Shown: piece after piece, positions 50,894-63,599 of the stretch
Layout of the letters: each line of letters begins with the position of its first letter
How positions within the stretch are numbered: position 1 is the stretch's first letter
Source of the DNA: Sabethes cyaneus
Taxonomy: Eukaryota; Arthropoda; Insecta; Diptera; Culicidae
NCBI RefSeq assembly: GCF_943734655.1
Contig: NC_071355.1
Coordinates: 71,943,449 to 72,007,448, forward strand
Length of the DNA stretch: 64,000 nucleotides
Reading direction: 5' to 3'
Program-made: the position numbers and the translations under genes
The notes under the pieces: generated by a model
The model's database searches: none
What the model was told of the DNA's origin: nothing
The model's input: the letters and a program-made list of their open reading frames with translations, nothing else

Positions 50894-51784
50894 TAAAGAG
50901 AAGAACGAAACAGACGAAAATGAAAAACTGGGTAGAAAAGGTGTTGAAGACGAAAACCGGAACAGGAAAAGTCGAGATGGCAAAAAATAAAAGAAAGAAA
51001 ACACAGAATACAGAGGAAATTCAGCCTGCAGGAAAAGAACGAATGAACGCAACAGAATGAAGAGAAAAGGAATAGCAAAAGAAGAAATAGTGGAACAGCG
51101 CAAAAGTATAGGGGACAACGAGAGGGAAAACGAAGCAAGAAATTCGGAAAAAAATGAAAACAAGAAAAAATAAGATATAAAATAAGAACAAATTGAATAG
51201 AAAAGGAGAAAAAGCGAGATAAACAAGAAGAACAGGGAAGGAGCAAACACGAGATAAACAAGAAAACAGAAAAGGAGTAAATACGCGAGTAGGATAATAG
51301 AGAAACGAAGAAAAGAAGAAAATGACGAGAAAAATCAAAACAGAAAATTATGACGAAATACGGGATAGAAAGCGAGCGAAAAGAGAAGGGCGAAAAATCG
51401 GAACATTAACCGAAAGGGCGATAAAACGGGAAAATAACGGGAGAAAAGGAATAGAGAAAAAGAAAACAACGGAGCAGCGGAAAAAGGGAAAACGAGGGAA
51501 AGAAAAGGAATACAGAACGAGGAAACGAGGAAAACAGGAAGAAAAGGTCAAATAGGATATGACCAGGGAACAGGAACATTGAAATGGAAAACTGAAGAGG
51601 AAAGTGGAAAGAGGAAATAGGGAGCCAAAAATAAAATCATCGTAACAGAAAAGAAGGAAAAACGAGGCATCAAAACGAGGCAAAACGGAATAGAATAGGA
51701 GTTAGAAAAAGTCGAGAACTTGCAATAAAAAAGCGAAAACTAGAATAAAAAAATCGGAAAATAACAGAAAATGATGACGAAAAA

Positions 51785-51903
51785 CTTAAGCATAAGCATA
51801 AGCATAGGATACCGCCCGTGTGTTGCAACTCCGTTATTGACCAGGACTGATGAAAATTGCAAAATGCTGGCTGGAAAAGGCATACTTGGGACAGCACGCT
51901 ATT
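51785..51903 (-). mobile_element. 5'-truncated retroposon copy with (TTATGC)n tail
   Basis: This is homologous to 60091-60215. Read on the minus strand it ends CGGGCGGTATCCTATGCTTA followed by GCTTATGC repeats. Only about 120 bp remain, as expected for 5' truncation. Confidence 0.82.
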
Positions 51904-53144
51904 AGAAAATGATGAAGAAAAATAGGAGGAAAATTATAGTGTGGACATGAAAACTGAATAATGAAACACGGACAGAAAAAAAGAAAAGGAAAAAGAGGGA
52001 AAATGAGACAAGAAATACGGAAATAAGGAACAGAAAACAAATGAAAATGAGAAAGAAATGATAAAGAATGAGAAAGTTCGAACTGAAAAGGAGAGAAAAC
52101 TGCATAGAAAGGAACATAGGAGGGACAGACAGAAGAAAATACAGAAGTGGCATAATGCAGAAACGGATAAAATAGAAACACAAGAAAAACGTGATAGAAG
52201 CAGTACGTAAAATGGGATAGAAAAAGAGTTTAAAAGCGAAAAGAGACGAAAACTGGGACGGAAAAAACATAAAGTCGAAATATGACGGAAAAAGAAAAAA
52301 AGAGACAAGAAAAGAGGAAATAAGCCCTGAAAACGGAACAGAATAAAATCAAGACAATAGAAAAGGGCGAAAAGGCGATACAGGGACTAAAGAGAAAATA
52401 GCGGAAAAAGGAAAAACGAGGGAGAGAAAAAAAGGAAAATGCGACAAAGAAGGAATCATGGAAGCAGAATAGCGAGAGAAAAAAGAAAGAAAACTGTTGG
52501 AGGAAACCAGGAAAACGGGAAAAAGTAGTCAAACGGGAAGGAGATGAAACAAAAAATGGAAAAAACGAGACAGGAATAGTAGAAAAACTAGAAAAACAGA
52601 TAAAATAAAAGAAAACTAGAAGAAGAACGGAAAATAGAAATGGAAAACAGAGAACGGAAAATAGAAATGGAAAACTAAAGAGAAAAAAGAAAAAAATGGT
52701 GCCAAAAACAAAATGAACGTGACAGAAAAGAAGGAAAACTAGGCATCATGAAGATGAAAAATGGAACAGATGAAGTCAAAAGACAGGAATGAAAGCAAAA
52801 AAGTGCAGTTAGAAAAAGACGAGAACTGGAAGTGAAAAAGCAAAGAATAAAAATGTCGGAAAGAAAATAACAGAAACTGAATGAAGAACATGAAGAAAAA
52901 TGGGACTGAAAATGAGAAAAAATGGTGCAGAAAACGAAGCAAAGCGGAATAATGAAATGGGAATCACGAGATAAAAAAAAAGAAACCCAAAAAAGAGGAA
53001 AAACGGAAGGAAAGTGAGAGCCAAAACCAAGGAAATGGTACAGAAAACGAGAAAAAACGGAATAAAAAGTGGGAAACGGGACTGCAAAAGAGAAAAAACG
53101 AAACAGAAAAAATGCAAAACGTATGCGGGACTAAGACGAAAATG

Positions 53145-53490
53145 TCGATCCTAATTTTAAGTACAACTTCGCGTCTAATTTCGTGTCCATGTCCGGTTTG
53201 AAGTAGAACAGGTAGTTCAAATGAGTTCATTTCCAAGTCTAATTTTAATTCTAATTTTAGGTCCAAATTGAAATCGAACTTGCACTTTAATTTGATCAAT
53301 GTCTAATCTCATTTAAATTTAATTTCTATCCAATTTATAAATTGGACATATCCAATCCAATTCAATTCCAAGTTTAGTTAAATTCCAATTTCAAATAAAA
53401 TTTCAATTCCGATTTTAAAATAAATACTTCAAACGATGTTTTGAGTTCCATGTCATGTCTAATTTCAAGTAAGACTTCCAGTCCAAATTA
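53145..53490 (+). repeat. AATTTCAAGTC-type minisatellite
   Basis: Loose 10-14 bp units such as CTAATTTCAAGT and CCAATTTCAAAT. It closes the purine-rich block on the right, as the shorter copy at 48830 opens it on the left. Confidence 0.7.
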
Positions 53491-53568
53491 TTTCGTTTTG
53501 CCAGGCCATAACACTCTTCTGAAACATCGGGTGCCCCACCTTTTGTTTTTATCTGGACACGCTACTGG

Positions 53569-55218
53569 TCCTCATCGTAGTTGCTTTCCATGACTAGCGC
53601 TAGCTGTCGAGTTTGGCGCTGGAAACGAGCTATCACTTCCGTCTTCCACCCCGTTCCGCTACTTTTCGTCCACTTGTTTTTAAACCGGAAACATCAACCC
53701 ACACTGCTTATTTTCGTGACAAACACTCTGGGCTGGAACATCACATCACAGCAGAGTGAATCTTCAAACGACCGATCGACTGAAAAATTGACCCTTGCCA
53801 GATTGAACGTTTTCGTTCGATTTTACTGAAAGTGCTACATACTCTGAATGGCCGAAAGATTTCTAATATTTGCTGGAATGTTGATTGAGACGTTGAAATT
53901 GCATTCGATTTTGATCAATCTTGTTTTTTTCGGTAGCTGTTTGATTTGCACTCACCTTTTCTGGTGTAATGCACTTATATTGACATCATTGTTACCACAT
54001 ATAATTTATGTGATACCAACCGCAAGCAATATGAAGCATAGAACGAGATCAAAGTCAAAGTGAGCTAAAGATCACTCAACTAAAAGAGGACTTTTGCTCG
54101 TGTATTTTAACAGTAACTGTTCTTCGTCTTATTCCGCCAAAACCTCCAGAAATCTGCCATCACCATTGTGCTGTTATGATTGATTGCAGTCTAATGAAGT
54201 AATGCGAGAAAACCGGTAGATTTCCATTTGACTTTTCTGAGAAAATTGATGGGCTCAATTTTTTTAAATATTGCTTTCTTTCATAAGTCCATAAACTAAT
54301 TATATAGCCAATAAATATTAAATAACACTAAACATTAAATAACAGAAAAATAAAATAACAATAATGAAATTTGTTTCAGCCTTGCAACTTTCTATCCGGA
54401 TAAAATTTAAAACTTTAAATTGCTTAAAGGAACCGAGTTTTATCGCTGTTTAAGATAAACTGGAGTTTATAAATTGGTAAAGAGTTTATTTCATTTCGTT
54501 TTTCGGGGCCTGTCTGTCTTTCGTATCGATAAAATATTCAGTCGATTGTCTGTGTACAGGGTATATTGCGCTGATGCAGTGATTGTTCTGTCTGCACATA
54601 CGAGTACATATGTATGATGGCCGTCCTCACGAAGAAATACACGACATCTGCATCGAATTATAATCGATGGAGGCGCATGGTGTGTAGTTCGAATTCAGGA
54701 ATTTCGGCTTGGATTCGGACTTTTATCTAAATTCAAGATGCTTCAGATACGACTTTTTCTGAAACTCAACTTTTGTTGAGTGGTATTCCTCTCTTCGTTT
54801 AACAATTTGAAGATTTGAATTAATATAGCAAGCGTAAAAGATGCAAAGAAAATCCTCATTTATTTACAAAAAAAAAGTTATCGATTTCTTAATGCAGCCA
54901 ATCTATATGCAGCTATGCTCTTCGTCTGCTGGCGAGATTGAACCTGCCTATTATTTGCCACAAGGAACCGAAAGCGCAAGACAAAAAAAATAACGTTGGC
55001 CCAAACCCGCCGTTTCGCTCTTCCTCTGTGCAAGACATCGTCATCATAATCATCTGGCAATCGACGCGGTTCTCGACCCGGAAGAGGCCATCATTATGCA
55101 ACGGAAAATGAGCCCCCATGCTGCTGCTGCTGCTACTGACTGGTGTGAGTGCCAAACGGGAAAGTGGACAAAATGCAGCGGCAGCAGCCGTCTGGCTGGA
55201 CCGAATGCCAAATGGAAA
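53569..55218. other. Non-coding, nothing recognised
   Basis: A GC-rich patch at 54900-55215 has CTG/CAG runs but no exon signals that I would trust. Confidence 0.35.
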
Positions 55219-55220
55219 TA

Positions 55221-55905
55221 CAGTAGACTCTCGGAAAAGTTAATCGATTGGGGAATGGGTCGATTAACTTTTCCGAAATATTAACTTTTCTGAGTAGTCC
55301 TAAGAGTCATCGAAAATGATAAATACAAAAGCGAAAAATATATTCTCGGATACAGGATATACATTTTTAGGAATCTGGAAGTTGTAATGTAAAGAAATAT
55401 GTAGCAAGATCCTTATGAAATGATAGTTAGTTCCTTTCAGTAAATTTAAAATAGTCGGTTATTCTAGTTTACTTTTGATTTTTCGTAGTCTACGACAACG
55501 TTTTGACAATGTTCGCGCTTATTTTTTGATTTGTACTGTTCCTTCTTTTGCATTTAAAATTCAATCTGAGATGCCGCTTTTCCAGTTTGTTATCAAAAAT
55601 CCTGAAGCAACTATGTGGCCGTATTGAACTAGTACTACAACTGTCCGGTACAAGAATTTAATTTAATCCCAGCTATGATGATACTCTGTATTAAGTTGTG
55701 GAAAGGCGATAATAAACCGAAAAATGAGAAAGATAAAAGGAAACACACGCGTGTGAATGAACGCTTTGGACAACCAATAAATTTAAACTCTCAGAAAAGT
55801 TAAGCCAAAAATTAACTTTTTAGAGCGTTGCATGAGAGCTAATATTCGCTTAACTTTTCTGAACAATTAATTTTTCAGAGAGTTAACTTTTCCGAGAGTC
55901 TACTG
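55221..55905. mobile_element. Pogo-like MITE
   Basis: The ends CAGTAGACTCTCGGAAAAGT and (right reverse complement) CAGTAGACTCTCGGAAAAGT are identical over at least 22 bp. They are flanked by TA at 55219-55220 and 55906-55907. A CAGT start with TA duplication fits the pogo/Tigger group. Further AAAAGTTAA-type inverted repeats lie just inside both ends. The 685-bp interior has no transposase. Confidence 0.88.
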
Positions 55906-55907
55906 TA

Positions 55908-57302
55908 CTCGAAGAAGAAAAAAAAAATAAAATTGGCGAAAAATTCGCTGCGGTCTGATGCAATCGATTTGCCTAGGCTGTGGCTTCGCATCCTAGCGCA
56001 GAGTGAAAGCAAAAGAATTGTAATTTGAAACCGAAATATACGGACATTTGTTCGCTGAAATGAACTATTAGAGCCGTTTCTTCGATTAAGTTAATTGAAA
56101 AGTTCTTACAGTTAGTAAAACTCTCAGAGTCTCATAAATTCCGTGCATAGGAAAATTCGTTTAAGAATACAGCAAGCTTTTATTGAAGCCACTTTGGGGA
56201 AGTAGCATTTTTTTTTGATTTTGGTTTTAAAATTCAAAGCCCTATCAATACCACATTAAATCTTAAAGATTGAGAAAAACAATGAAATGTTGAGTGCAAA
56301 ACTAGTATCGTTATGCTTTTCGCTCTCAATAACGACACAAGTTCTTAACGTCTTTAATTTATTTTATTCGCAAAAAAAAGGAGAGCAACAAAAAGCACTG
56401 ATGCCGTTTATTTTTTGGTGCACACTGAAGCAAACGAGTTTAATGTGCGGAATTTTATAACTGAATTATGTCCCGTTTCATTTTGCCGCATACCGACTCG
56501 CTAAAGGCGCCGTTAAGGGAGAAATGATTCAAACAAAAAAAAGGAAATAAATTTATTTCAAATGCAGAGTACTTGTACTAGTTGTGACGTCCGACGTTAG
56601 TTAGTAAGAAAAATTAATATATCTCATATCCGAGTAAAGTTTTAGAGCAGGTTGTAAACTTAATTAGATATCTTGATGTCATGGATTTTGATTACCCGAT
56701 AAGACTTGGAGGTTGAAATATCGAAATTGATTGCAAAAATTTCACGCCGTGAAATAAAATTGAATACTACTTTTGCTGTCAAAAATATCAAATGAAATAT
56801 TAATCTTGTTGTTACACAATATCAATAAGAAAGCTGAATTAGTTTGCATCTTGCTAAAGAATTATCATTATAATATAATTTGAACTGATCACTTCACAAA
56901 AAAATATGTGAAAATAGGTAGCAGTAATTTTATCATAATAATATTCATATATTTCAAACTTTACTCGGGTACTCAGAATTTAAGCTCAAAATTTTTTGAG
57001 TAGTATCATATTGACTTTTGCATTTCTAGCATAAAATGATGAACATCCTACCTCGTCTTCACGTGTTACAGTACAAAATTGCATTTCTTCATCCTAAAAT
57101 GCTCTTCAATGCTATTACCGTGCTTGACAGTGTTAAAAGACATGCCAGAAAGCTGTCCGAAGTTTTCTAGGGCACCAGTTTTATCAAATGTTTACGATGT
57201 ACTTTACGAGCGCGTATTTTGGTCGTCACATGCTGCTTATATCATTGCGGCTCAGCACAGTCTTCACCTCGAATGACCTCATTACTTTCCGTTGCTTCGA
57301 AA
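55908..57302. other. AT-rich DNA, nothing recognised apart from one shared repeat
   Basis: 56862-56925 shares ATAATTTGAACTGA and GTGAAAATAGG with 755-818, the sequence flanking the TIR element there. Otherwise no feature. Confidence 0.4.
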
Positions 57303-57572
57303 TACACGGATAGAAATTCAATCTCCAAAATGAGCAAGATGACTCATGATTTCAGGTTTCTAGCTTATGTTTTATGAAAATACACCATGATATCACGATC
57401 ATAATCATGATATCACGAACTTCTTGCAGTACAACACAACGCAAGATCATGAACTATTATTCATGATTTTGTGTTGCCTGATAGGGCAATTTAGTCATGA
57501 TTTGACAGCAATTCAAATTTTATGATTTCATGATTTTATTCATGGTATCGGAATCGGATTTCTTTCCGTGTA
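57303..57572. mobile_element. 270-bp MITE with ACACGGA ends
   Basis: TACACGGATAGAAATTCAAT on the left and TACACGGAAAGAAATCCGAT on the right reverse complement, TA at both ends. The interior carries ATCATGATATCACG palindromes. Confidence 0.82.
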
Positions 57573-57603
57573 CGCACGAAACTTGGCAAGATGTGTATTT
57601 TAC

Positions 57604-57848
57604 GAAACTCAAAATAAATTTCACGCCGAAATCATAGGAAAAGTTATGTGAATATTTTCCATCCAGCTTTTCCTGTAATATTTATGTGATTTTCAGGCAG
57701 TTTGCACGCATACTAATGCATTAACGTGAAAATCAGTTAGATGTTATTATTTTTTCCAATATCAATCAGCTGAAAGTCACGTAACTTCCTGTAGAGAAAT
57801 TTACGTGATTTTTCACGTAGAAAGGACTTGTGGGTTATTTTGAGTGGA
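57604..57848. mobile_element. Probable MITE with CACTCAAAATAA ends
   Basis: Left AACTCAAAATAAATTTCACG. Right reverse complement CCACTCAAAATAACCCACAA. Both sides have CACGTRAAAATCAC-like subterminal phrases shared with the MITE at 59972. The exact ends are uncertain. Confidence 0.5.
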
Positions 57849-57866
57849 GAACAGTGCGTCCAAGTA

Positions 57867-59232
57867 GGGTAAGGAACCTGTTTTAAGCAGTCTACGCGAA
57901 TCACTGATTGTCTTGCGTTATCGTAAACGATGGGTTGACTAACAGGGCCAATATCAATTTTCTGTTAACTTTGTTCATCAAGCTGTTACCACTGAAAATC
58001 CGTTCCTATTATTAAGCTAAATTTGTGATTTGTTTTACATTAAAAATTGAAGCGCTGAAACTAATTTTAATCAGCTGGGACGCATTTTATTTACCAAGGT
58101 GGTTTACTTAGGCAGGCCTAAATTTTACTGTTGGATTGCAAACTTAATAATGAAAAGATAATTAGGGACATAATTTCTCTAGAAACTATTGAACTTTTGG
58201 AAATGCTGTAATCAGTGCTCGAAAATGTGATGGACTGCTTAGGCTGTGAGCCATTTCGCGAAATTTTTAACTTTTTATGTAAAATTTGACAGTTTGATAG
58301 TTATTTCACCTTCTGTCGAAAATAACGCTGCTCTTAACGGGAAACTAGCAGTCATTAACTTTTTGTCGGAAAGCCCAATTTCAGAACCAGTTTTTGGGCC
58401 CAAACGCGGAATTCTGTTTATAAAAATGTAAATACTGCAGTCTTTTTGCCTATCTGAACACAGCGAATATATTTTCATGGACAGAATTTTTTTTTCAAAC
58501 AAAAAAACTGCCTTTCATTGGCAGAATCCATGACGACTAATTTCACTTTAAGCATGGTTATTTTGGACAGTTAGATGGTTATTCTGAGAGCCAATGAAAT
58601 ATGCACAGGTGAGGAAGAGAGCTTCGACGTGTTTCGCTGATTTTTTGCTGGATTTTTTTTTTACCAATGTATGAATGCTTATCGTACAACGAAGATGTTT
58701 ATTCCATCCGGGTTGAAATGAGATGAATTTTATCTATCAAATAGCAAATGAAAATTTCACCAAAACTTTATTCAATTCCAACCCGGACTGAATAAATAAA
58801 TTTGATATTACAGAAACATATCTTCATCCTCACGTTATACGCTCTCATTGAGCAAAACAACTACCAATCTGTCAAATGCGAAATGGTTCGCATTCTGAAC
58901 TGATTTTAATCACTCGAGGAGAAATAACTATCGAACTGTCAAATTTTAACTAAAAGTTAAAAATTTCGTGAAATGGTTCACAGCCTTAGTAGCGGGGTGG
59001 CTATTCTCTCCAGCAGCAGACAAAATGTAAGTTTTGTGACAATAATTTTAAATTTATCATATATTTTGACGAAAAAACAGTAAATTTGGTTTGCAACAAT
59101 TACATATATGGTTAAGTGATTCAAGATGAAGTTCTTAAAAAAATTGAAAATATGAACAATATATTGCACTTTAAGCTTATTTTTTTTCAATTGATTAAAA
59201 TAACCGACCCCTAATTAACTGGTACCTTACCC
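57867..59232. mobile_element. TIR element with GGGTAAGG ends, containing a nested MITE
   Basis: TAGGGTAAGGAACCTGTTTT on the left and TAGGGTAAGGTACCAGTTAA on the right reverse complement share about 17 bp, with TA at each edge. The first bases resemble the ends of the element at 815. The MITE at 58243-58984 occupies half the interior. Confidence 0.62.
58243..58984. mobile_element. MITE with about 70-bp inverted repeats, Harbinger-like
   Basis: GGCTGTGAGCCATTTCGCGA on the left and GGCTGTGAACCATTTCACGA on the right reverse complement. The arms continue through TTTTTAACTTTT and TTGACAGTTTGATAGTTATT for about 70 bp. TTA is present at both ends (3-bp duplication), which with the GGC start suggests PIF/Harbinger. 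Part of it recurs at 20860-21065. Confidence 0.85.
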
Positions 59233-59484
59233 TACATATCGAAAAACAGTTCGGACTCGATTATCCGGGGATTCGATTATCTGGGTTTTTAGACTCGATT
59301 ATCCGAGTGAAAAAAAAACAATTTTTTTGTATAATTTATTTTGAACACAAATTTCACGTTCTAGCATAACAAACACTACTTCACTTCCCTAAAGGTACAA
59401 AATGCCTTTTTTATATATTGTTATCAGCGAGTAATGCAGATAATGGTATTAATTTTTAATTTGTTGCGTGGTATGATTCATAAT

Positions 59485-59906
<422 letters not shown>

Positions 59907-59971
59907 TAAAAAAAATCGAAGAAAGGAATTTTCTAACTTTAGGGGAGATTACTCAGTACTAGAAATAGATT

Positions 59972-60879
59972 TACACTCCAAAAAATCGACACGTTGCATC
60001 CACGTGAAAAATCAAGTAAAATTCTGTACAGCAACTCACGTGAATTTCATGTTCTAGTTAATGGGAAAATTGATAAAATTTACCGTGATTAAGCATAAGC
60101 ATAAGCATAAGCATAGGATACCGCCCGTGTGCTGCTACTCCGTTATTGACCAAGACCGATGAAAATTGCAAAATGATGGCTGGAAAAAGCATACTTGGGA
60201 CAGCACGCTATTTTTCATTGTGCAACCTTATCAGGTCCCTGCATGCTGATCAATACCGACGCCGGCCACGTCCGAATGCGGGTCCTGGTGGGATGGAAAG
60301 GAATGTTAGTCCAATACTTGTTGCTACTAAAGACCAGGGAATCCTCTGCATCTTCACAAGTATTTCGGGAAAGGAATTGTTGTTAGTAGATGGGCGGAGC
60401 TAGATGGATAATGTAAGTATGTAAGCATCAGTCATATGAGACTAAGCTGGATATTCGAAAATTTTCTTGTAAAGTCAGTAACTACGAAAATTAAGATATA
60501 AAAAATACCTTTTTAACAAATTTAATACAATACCAATGGTGCTTATTTACAACCATAATTTAATTTATATCGAAAAATACCATGCACATGCGAGATTTAC
60601 GGCTCAAAAACCACGTAACAACTTGAACTTATCCGCGATCAGGGAAATCAAGGATAATGAAACGAGCCAATATAGTCCCTAAGTTGATAAGCATTTCCTC
60701 TTACCAACGCTAATATGCAGAGATATAGCGCCCTACACGCTTGATTGATAAAATTTACCGTGATTGCACGTAAACTGGTTAGTTACCAACAATTCACGTG
60801 AATGTTACATGAAAAGTGTGATGGATGAGAAATACCTATGTTTTCACGTAAACTTGACGTGCTGATTTTTTTGAGTGTA
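59972..60879. mobile_element. MITE with ACACTC ends, carrying a retroposon
   Basis: TACACTCCAAAAAATCGACA on the left and TACACTCAAAAAAATCAGCA on the right reverse complement, TA-flanked. Without the retroposon and one duplicated copy its length is about 233 bp. Interior CACGTGAA phrases are palindromic. Confidence 0.85.
60091..60743 (-). mobile_element. Retroposon with perfect 22-bp target site duplication
   Basis: The 653-bp insert is flanked by identical 22-bp copies (60069-60090 and 60744-60765, core TTGATAAAATTTACCGTGAT). On the minus strand it starts TCAAGCGTGTAGGGCGC and ends CCTATGCTTATGCTTATGCT, a (TTATGC)n tail. Its 5' part shares GCGTTGGTAAGAGGAAATGC with the SINE at 46869, and its 3' part matches 51785-51903. 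No open frame is significant, so it is a SINE or truncated LINE. Confidence 0.9.
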
Positions 60880-61019
60880 TGACACCTACAAGTCGCAAAC
60901 ACTTAAATTGAAAAAAAACTTTAGTACAAAAAATATGATTCTATTATCCGGGTGATTCGATTATCCGGGCTGAAAATAAAAGTGATCGCCCGGATAATCG
61001 ATTCTGGGAAGAAAGCTGT

Positions 61020-62399
61020 TCATTCTCAAAGGTGGAGGAACTATTCGGCGAACCATCGCACTTGTTTGCATTGAAATTGAAGAGGTGTAATTTGTTATAA
61101 GTTTTTATTCATTAAGACAATTTTTGTGTCAGATGAAATACCCCAATAAATGTAAATTCCTCTATCGTTTTAATAGTATACAAGGATATTTGAGGTAGTC
61201 GATGCGGTGATACTTGTTACGGCTGCCGTGCCGTGTAGATTCATCAGAGCTCTGCATCCTCTTACAAATAGGATACTTGCTATAGAGGTAGATTAGCTCA
61301 CGAATTCGGCGAGGCAACTACAGTGACGGAAGGTGGCGCTCGTAAGACCGACTCTTTACACGATGACCAACGTACTTCAAATATACCTCTAGAAGTATGC
61401 AACCCTCATCGAAAAAAATCAACTAAGTTTAAACATGTAAAGAACTCCGTTGCTAGTATTTAACTGCAGTTCGTTTAAAAAGGACTGCATCACGTCATAC
61501 ATTCCAATATTCCGTCTACCACGGTCTTCATACAAAACTTTGGTTTCGAATTAATTCATACAGTACATCAATAAAATCGATTGAAGATGTGAAAGCCTCA
61601 ATAAAGCCTGCCATGAAGATTCGCCCTAATCTTACTTGTTTAACCAGCAGCAGACGACAGGCTGTGCTCAGCAGTTATGTCTTTGAGACCGAGGTTGGAA
61701 TTTAGATGATACCGATGATTGCCGATTCGATCACGCACCTACTCTTTTGAGTTAATTCTCATTTCTCGCGACGGTAGCGCAATGTATCGTTGGTATATTG
61801 CGCGAGGCCTGTTCTGATGCTAGGATAAGCGATATTCTACACCAAAGGCATTCAACACCCACATCTCTCTTTATCTTATAAGATAAAATATGATAGAATA
61901 TGATAGTAGATAAAACTACTAAATTTAAAAGCATACCAAAAATATCTAATTTACACATTTGAACGGCATCGCAAGCTACAGCAGATATTACTCGTGGACA
62001 AAGTGCTGAATAGCGAAATTGATTCGTCGAAACTCCTGTCCATAATGAACTTCCGTGCATCGCAAAGTGTCTCAAGTAGCAATTTCAGGCTGATCACATG
62101 CTTTTAAAGCTGATGCAATTCAACCTTTGTCGGAACGAAACTTTGTTAATAGAAATGAAAAACTTTGTTCAGCTCTTAAATACCTATATCTGGCGAATTA
62201 TTTAAGCTTTGGGCTTCTTAATTGTTGCTTTGGAAGGTGCAATGAAGCTTAACAGAGGCTTTTCCACGCTTTTAAATCACCGGTTTGCGTAATCCTGCCA
62301 ATTCCATTTTTAAAATGTGAAATAGTTTTGCAATGATTTCCTAGTCGCTTAATCAACATCTCTTCAAGCTCTATGCAGCTTTAAATTTACGTTTACATT
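61020..62399. other. Non-coding, nothing recognised
   Basis: A 107-codon minus-strand frame at 61752-62075 has no recognisable domain. No repeats with clear borders. Confidence 0.35.
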
Positions 62400-63515
62400 T
62401 ACGTTTACGTGAATTTTGCCAAGGCGTTCGACAATCTACCCCGCGAATTAACACTGGATAAGCTTGAGAAGCTAGGTTTTCCTCATTGAAGTCATATCTA
62501 TTGAATAGATCAGCTGTCGTTAAATTAGGATCGGTCGAGTCAGGTAGTTTTTCAACACCATCTGACGTACCGCAAGGTCCCCATCTTAGTCCCTTGATTT
62601 TCATCTTGTTCCTGAACGATTTGAGCTACCGAATTAACTATCACCACCTTATGTACGCTGACGACTTGAAGATTATATCGAACCATTAGCCCGTTGTTCG
62701 ACTGTGCTGCTTTAGAGCAAGACGTTGACAGCATAGCCGGTTGGTGTGTCTTAAATGGCATGGAGATGAATACAAAAAAGTGCAAAATAATAAGTTTTAC
62801 CAAAGCGTGGACTTAGCTGACTTATAACTACAGTGTAAATGGTTACAGTTTGGATCGTGCTACGTCGATAATCGACTTGGGAGTGACAATGAACTGCAAA
62901 CTTTGTTTCAACGAACACATCCGTGCGACTACTTCCAAGGATTTTGCCATGCTCGGATTCATCCGCCGGAATGCTCGTGAATTCTGTGATGTGTACGCAC
63001 TGAAGACGCTCTATTGCTCCCTCGTTCGAAGTGTTCTCGAATATGCTGTTCAAATCTGATCAGCTTATCATGCGAGCCTTATCATGCGAGCATTGAAAGG
63101 GTTCAACGCTGCTTCGTTCGACTGCCCTGGAATGAACCACAAATGAGATTGCCGCCTTACGAACAGCGATGCCTTCTGATAAGGCGGGAGCCTTTGCTCC
63201 AGCGACGTGTATACCTGCAAAGAATGTTTGCCTTTGCAATACAGACCAATCGGATTGACTGCCCAGACCTTCTACGACTGGCAAACTTTTTCGTTCCAGC
63301 GCGTCGCTCCCGCCAACGTTGGTTATTCCTAACTGTCAAACATAGAACAGTGTTTGGTCAAAACGATCCGCTGGAGAAGTGTTTTAGTCTGTTGAATTAT
63401 TTAGATGTGATTGATTTTCATTTTAGTAGACAGCGTTTTAAAAGTAGTGTTAGACAATTAATTTAGATATTTATGTCAGTCTGTACAGTATCAACTGAAG
63501 ACACAGTAAATAAAT
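62400..63515 (+). pseudogene. Jockey-like LINE reverse transcriptase, 5'-truncated and broken
   Basis: The plus strand begins at the first catalytic block, VNFAKAFDNLPRELTLDKLE, with Asp changed to Asn. Next are DVPQGPHLSPLIFILFLNDL and HLMYADDLKI (catalytic YADD intact). KKCKIISFTKAWT and an open segment with SIIDLGVTMNCKL and FAMLGFIRRNAREF follow. After a frameshift comes the C-terminal block RLPWNEPQMRLPPYEQRC, ending at FKSSVRQLI. The 3' region has AATAAATATAATTATAAA. The order and the VPQG motif place it in the jockey/CR1/I-type assemblage. The exact clade is not determinable here. Confidence 0.85.
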
Positions 63516-63599
63516 ATAATTATAAATTTAAAATAGATCAGCGATTTCATCTGCCAGGAATCCAAATAAATCTACAGCTTAAACCTGTATAACTACTTA

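Larger units (their letters stand above)
50150..53130 (+). repeat. About 3-kb purine-rich degenerate satellite
   Basis: Almost the whole plus strand is A and G, built from GAAAACGGGA, GACAGAAAAG and GGAGAAAATG-like pieces with no strict period. It is interrupted by a MITE at 50640 and a truncated retroposon at 51785. The many 60-125 codon minus-strand frames, rich in Phe, Ser and Leu, follow directly from the composition. Confidence 0.82.

Noticed and set aside
50137..53299. Many 60-125 codon minus-strand frames resembling membrane proteins
   Set aside because: Same compositional artefact of the purine-rich satellite.
61752..62075. 107-codon minus-strand frame
   Set aside because: No recognisable domain, start context or splice signal. 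Length is compatible with chance.
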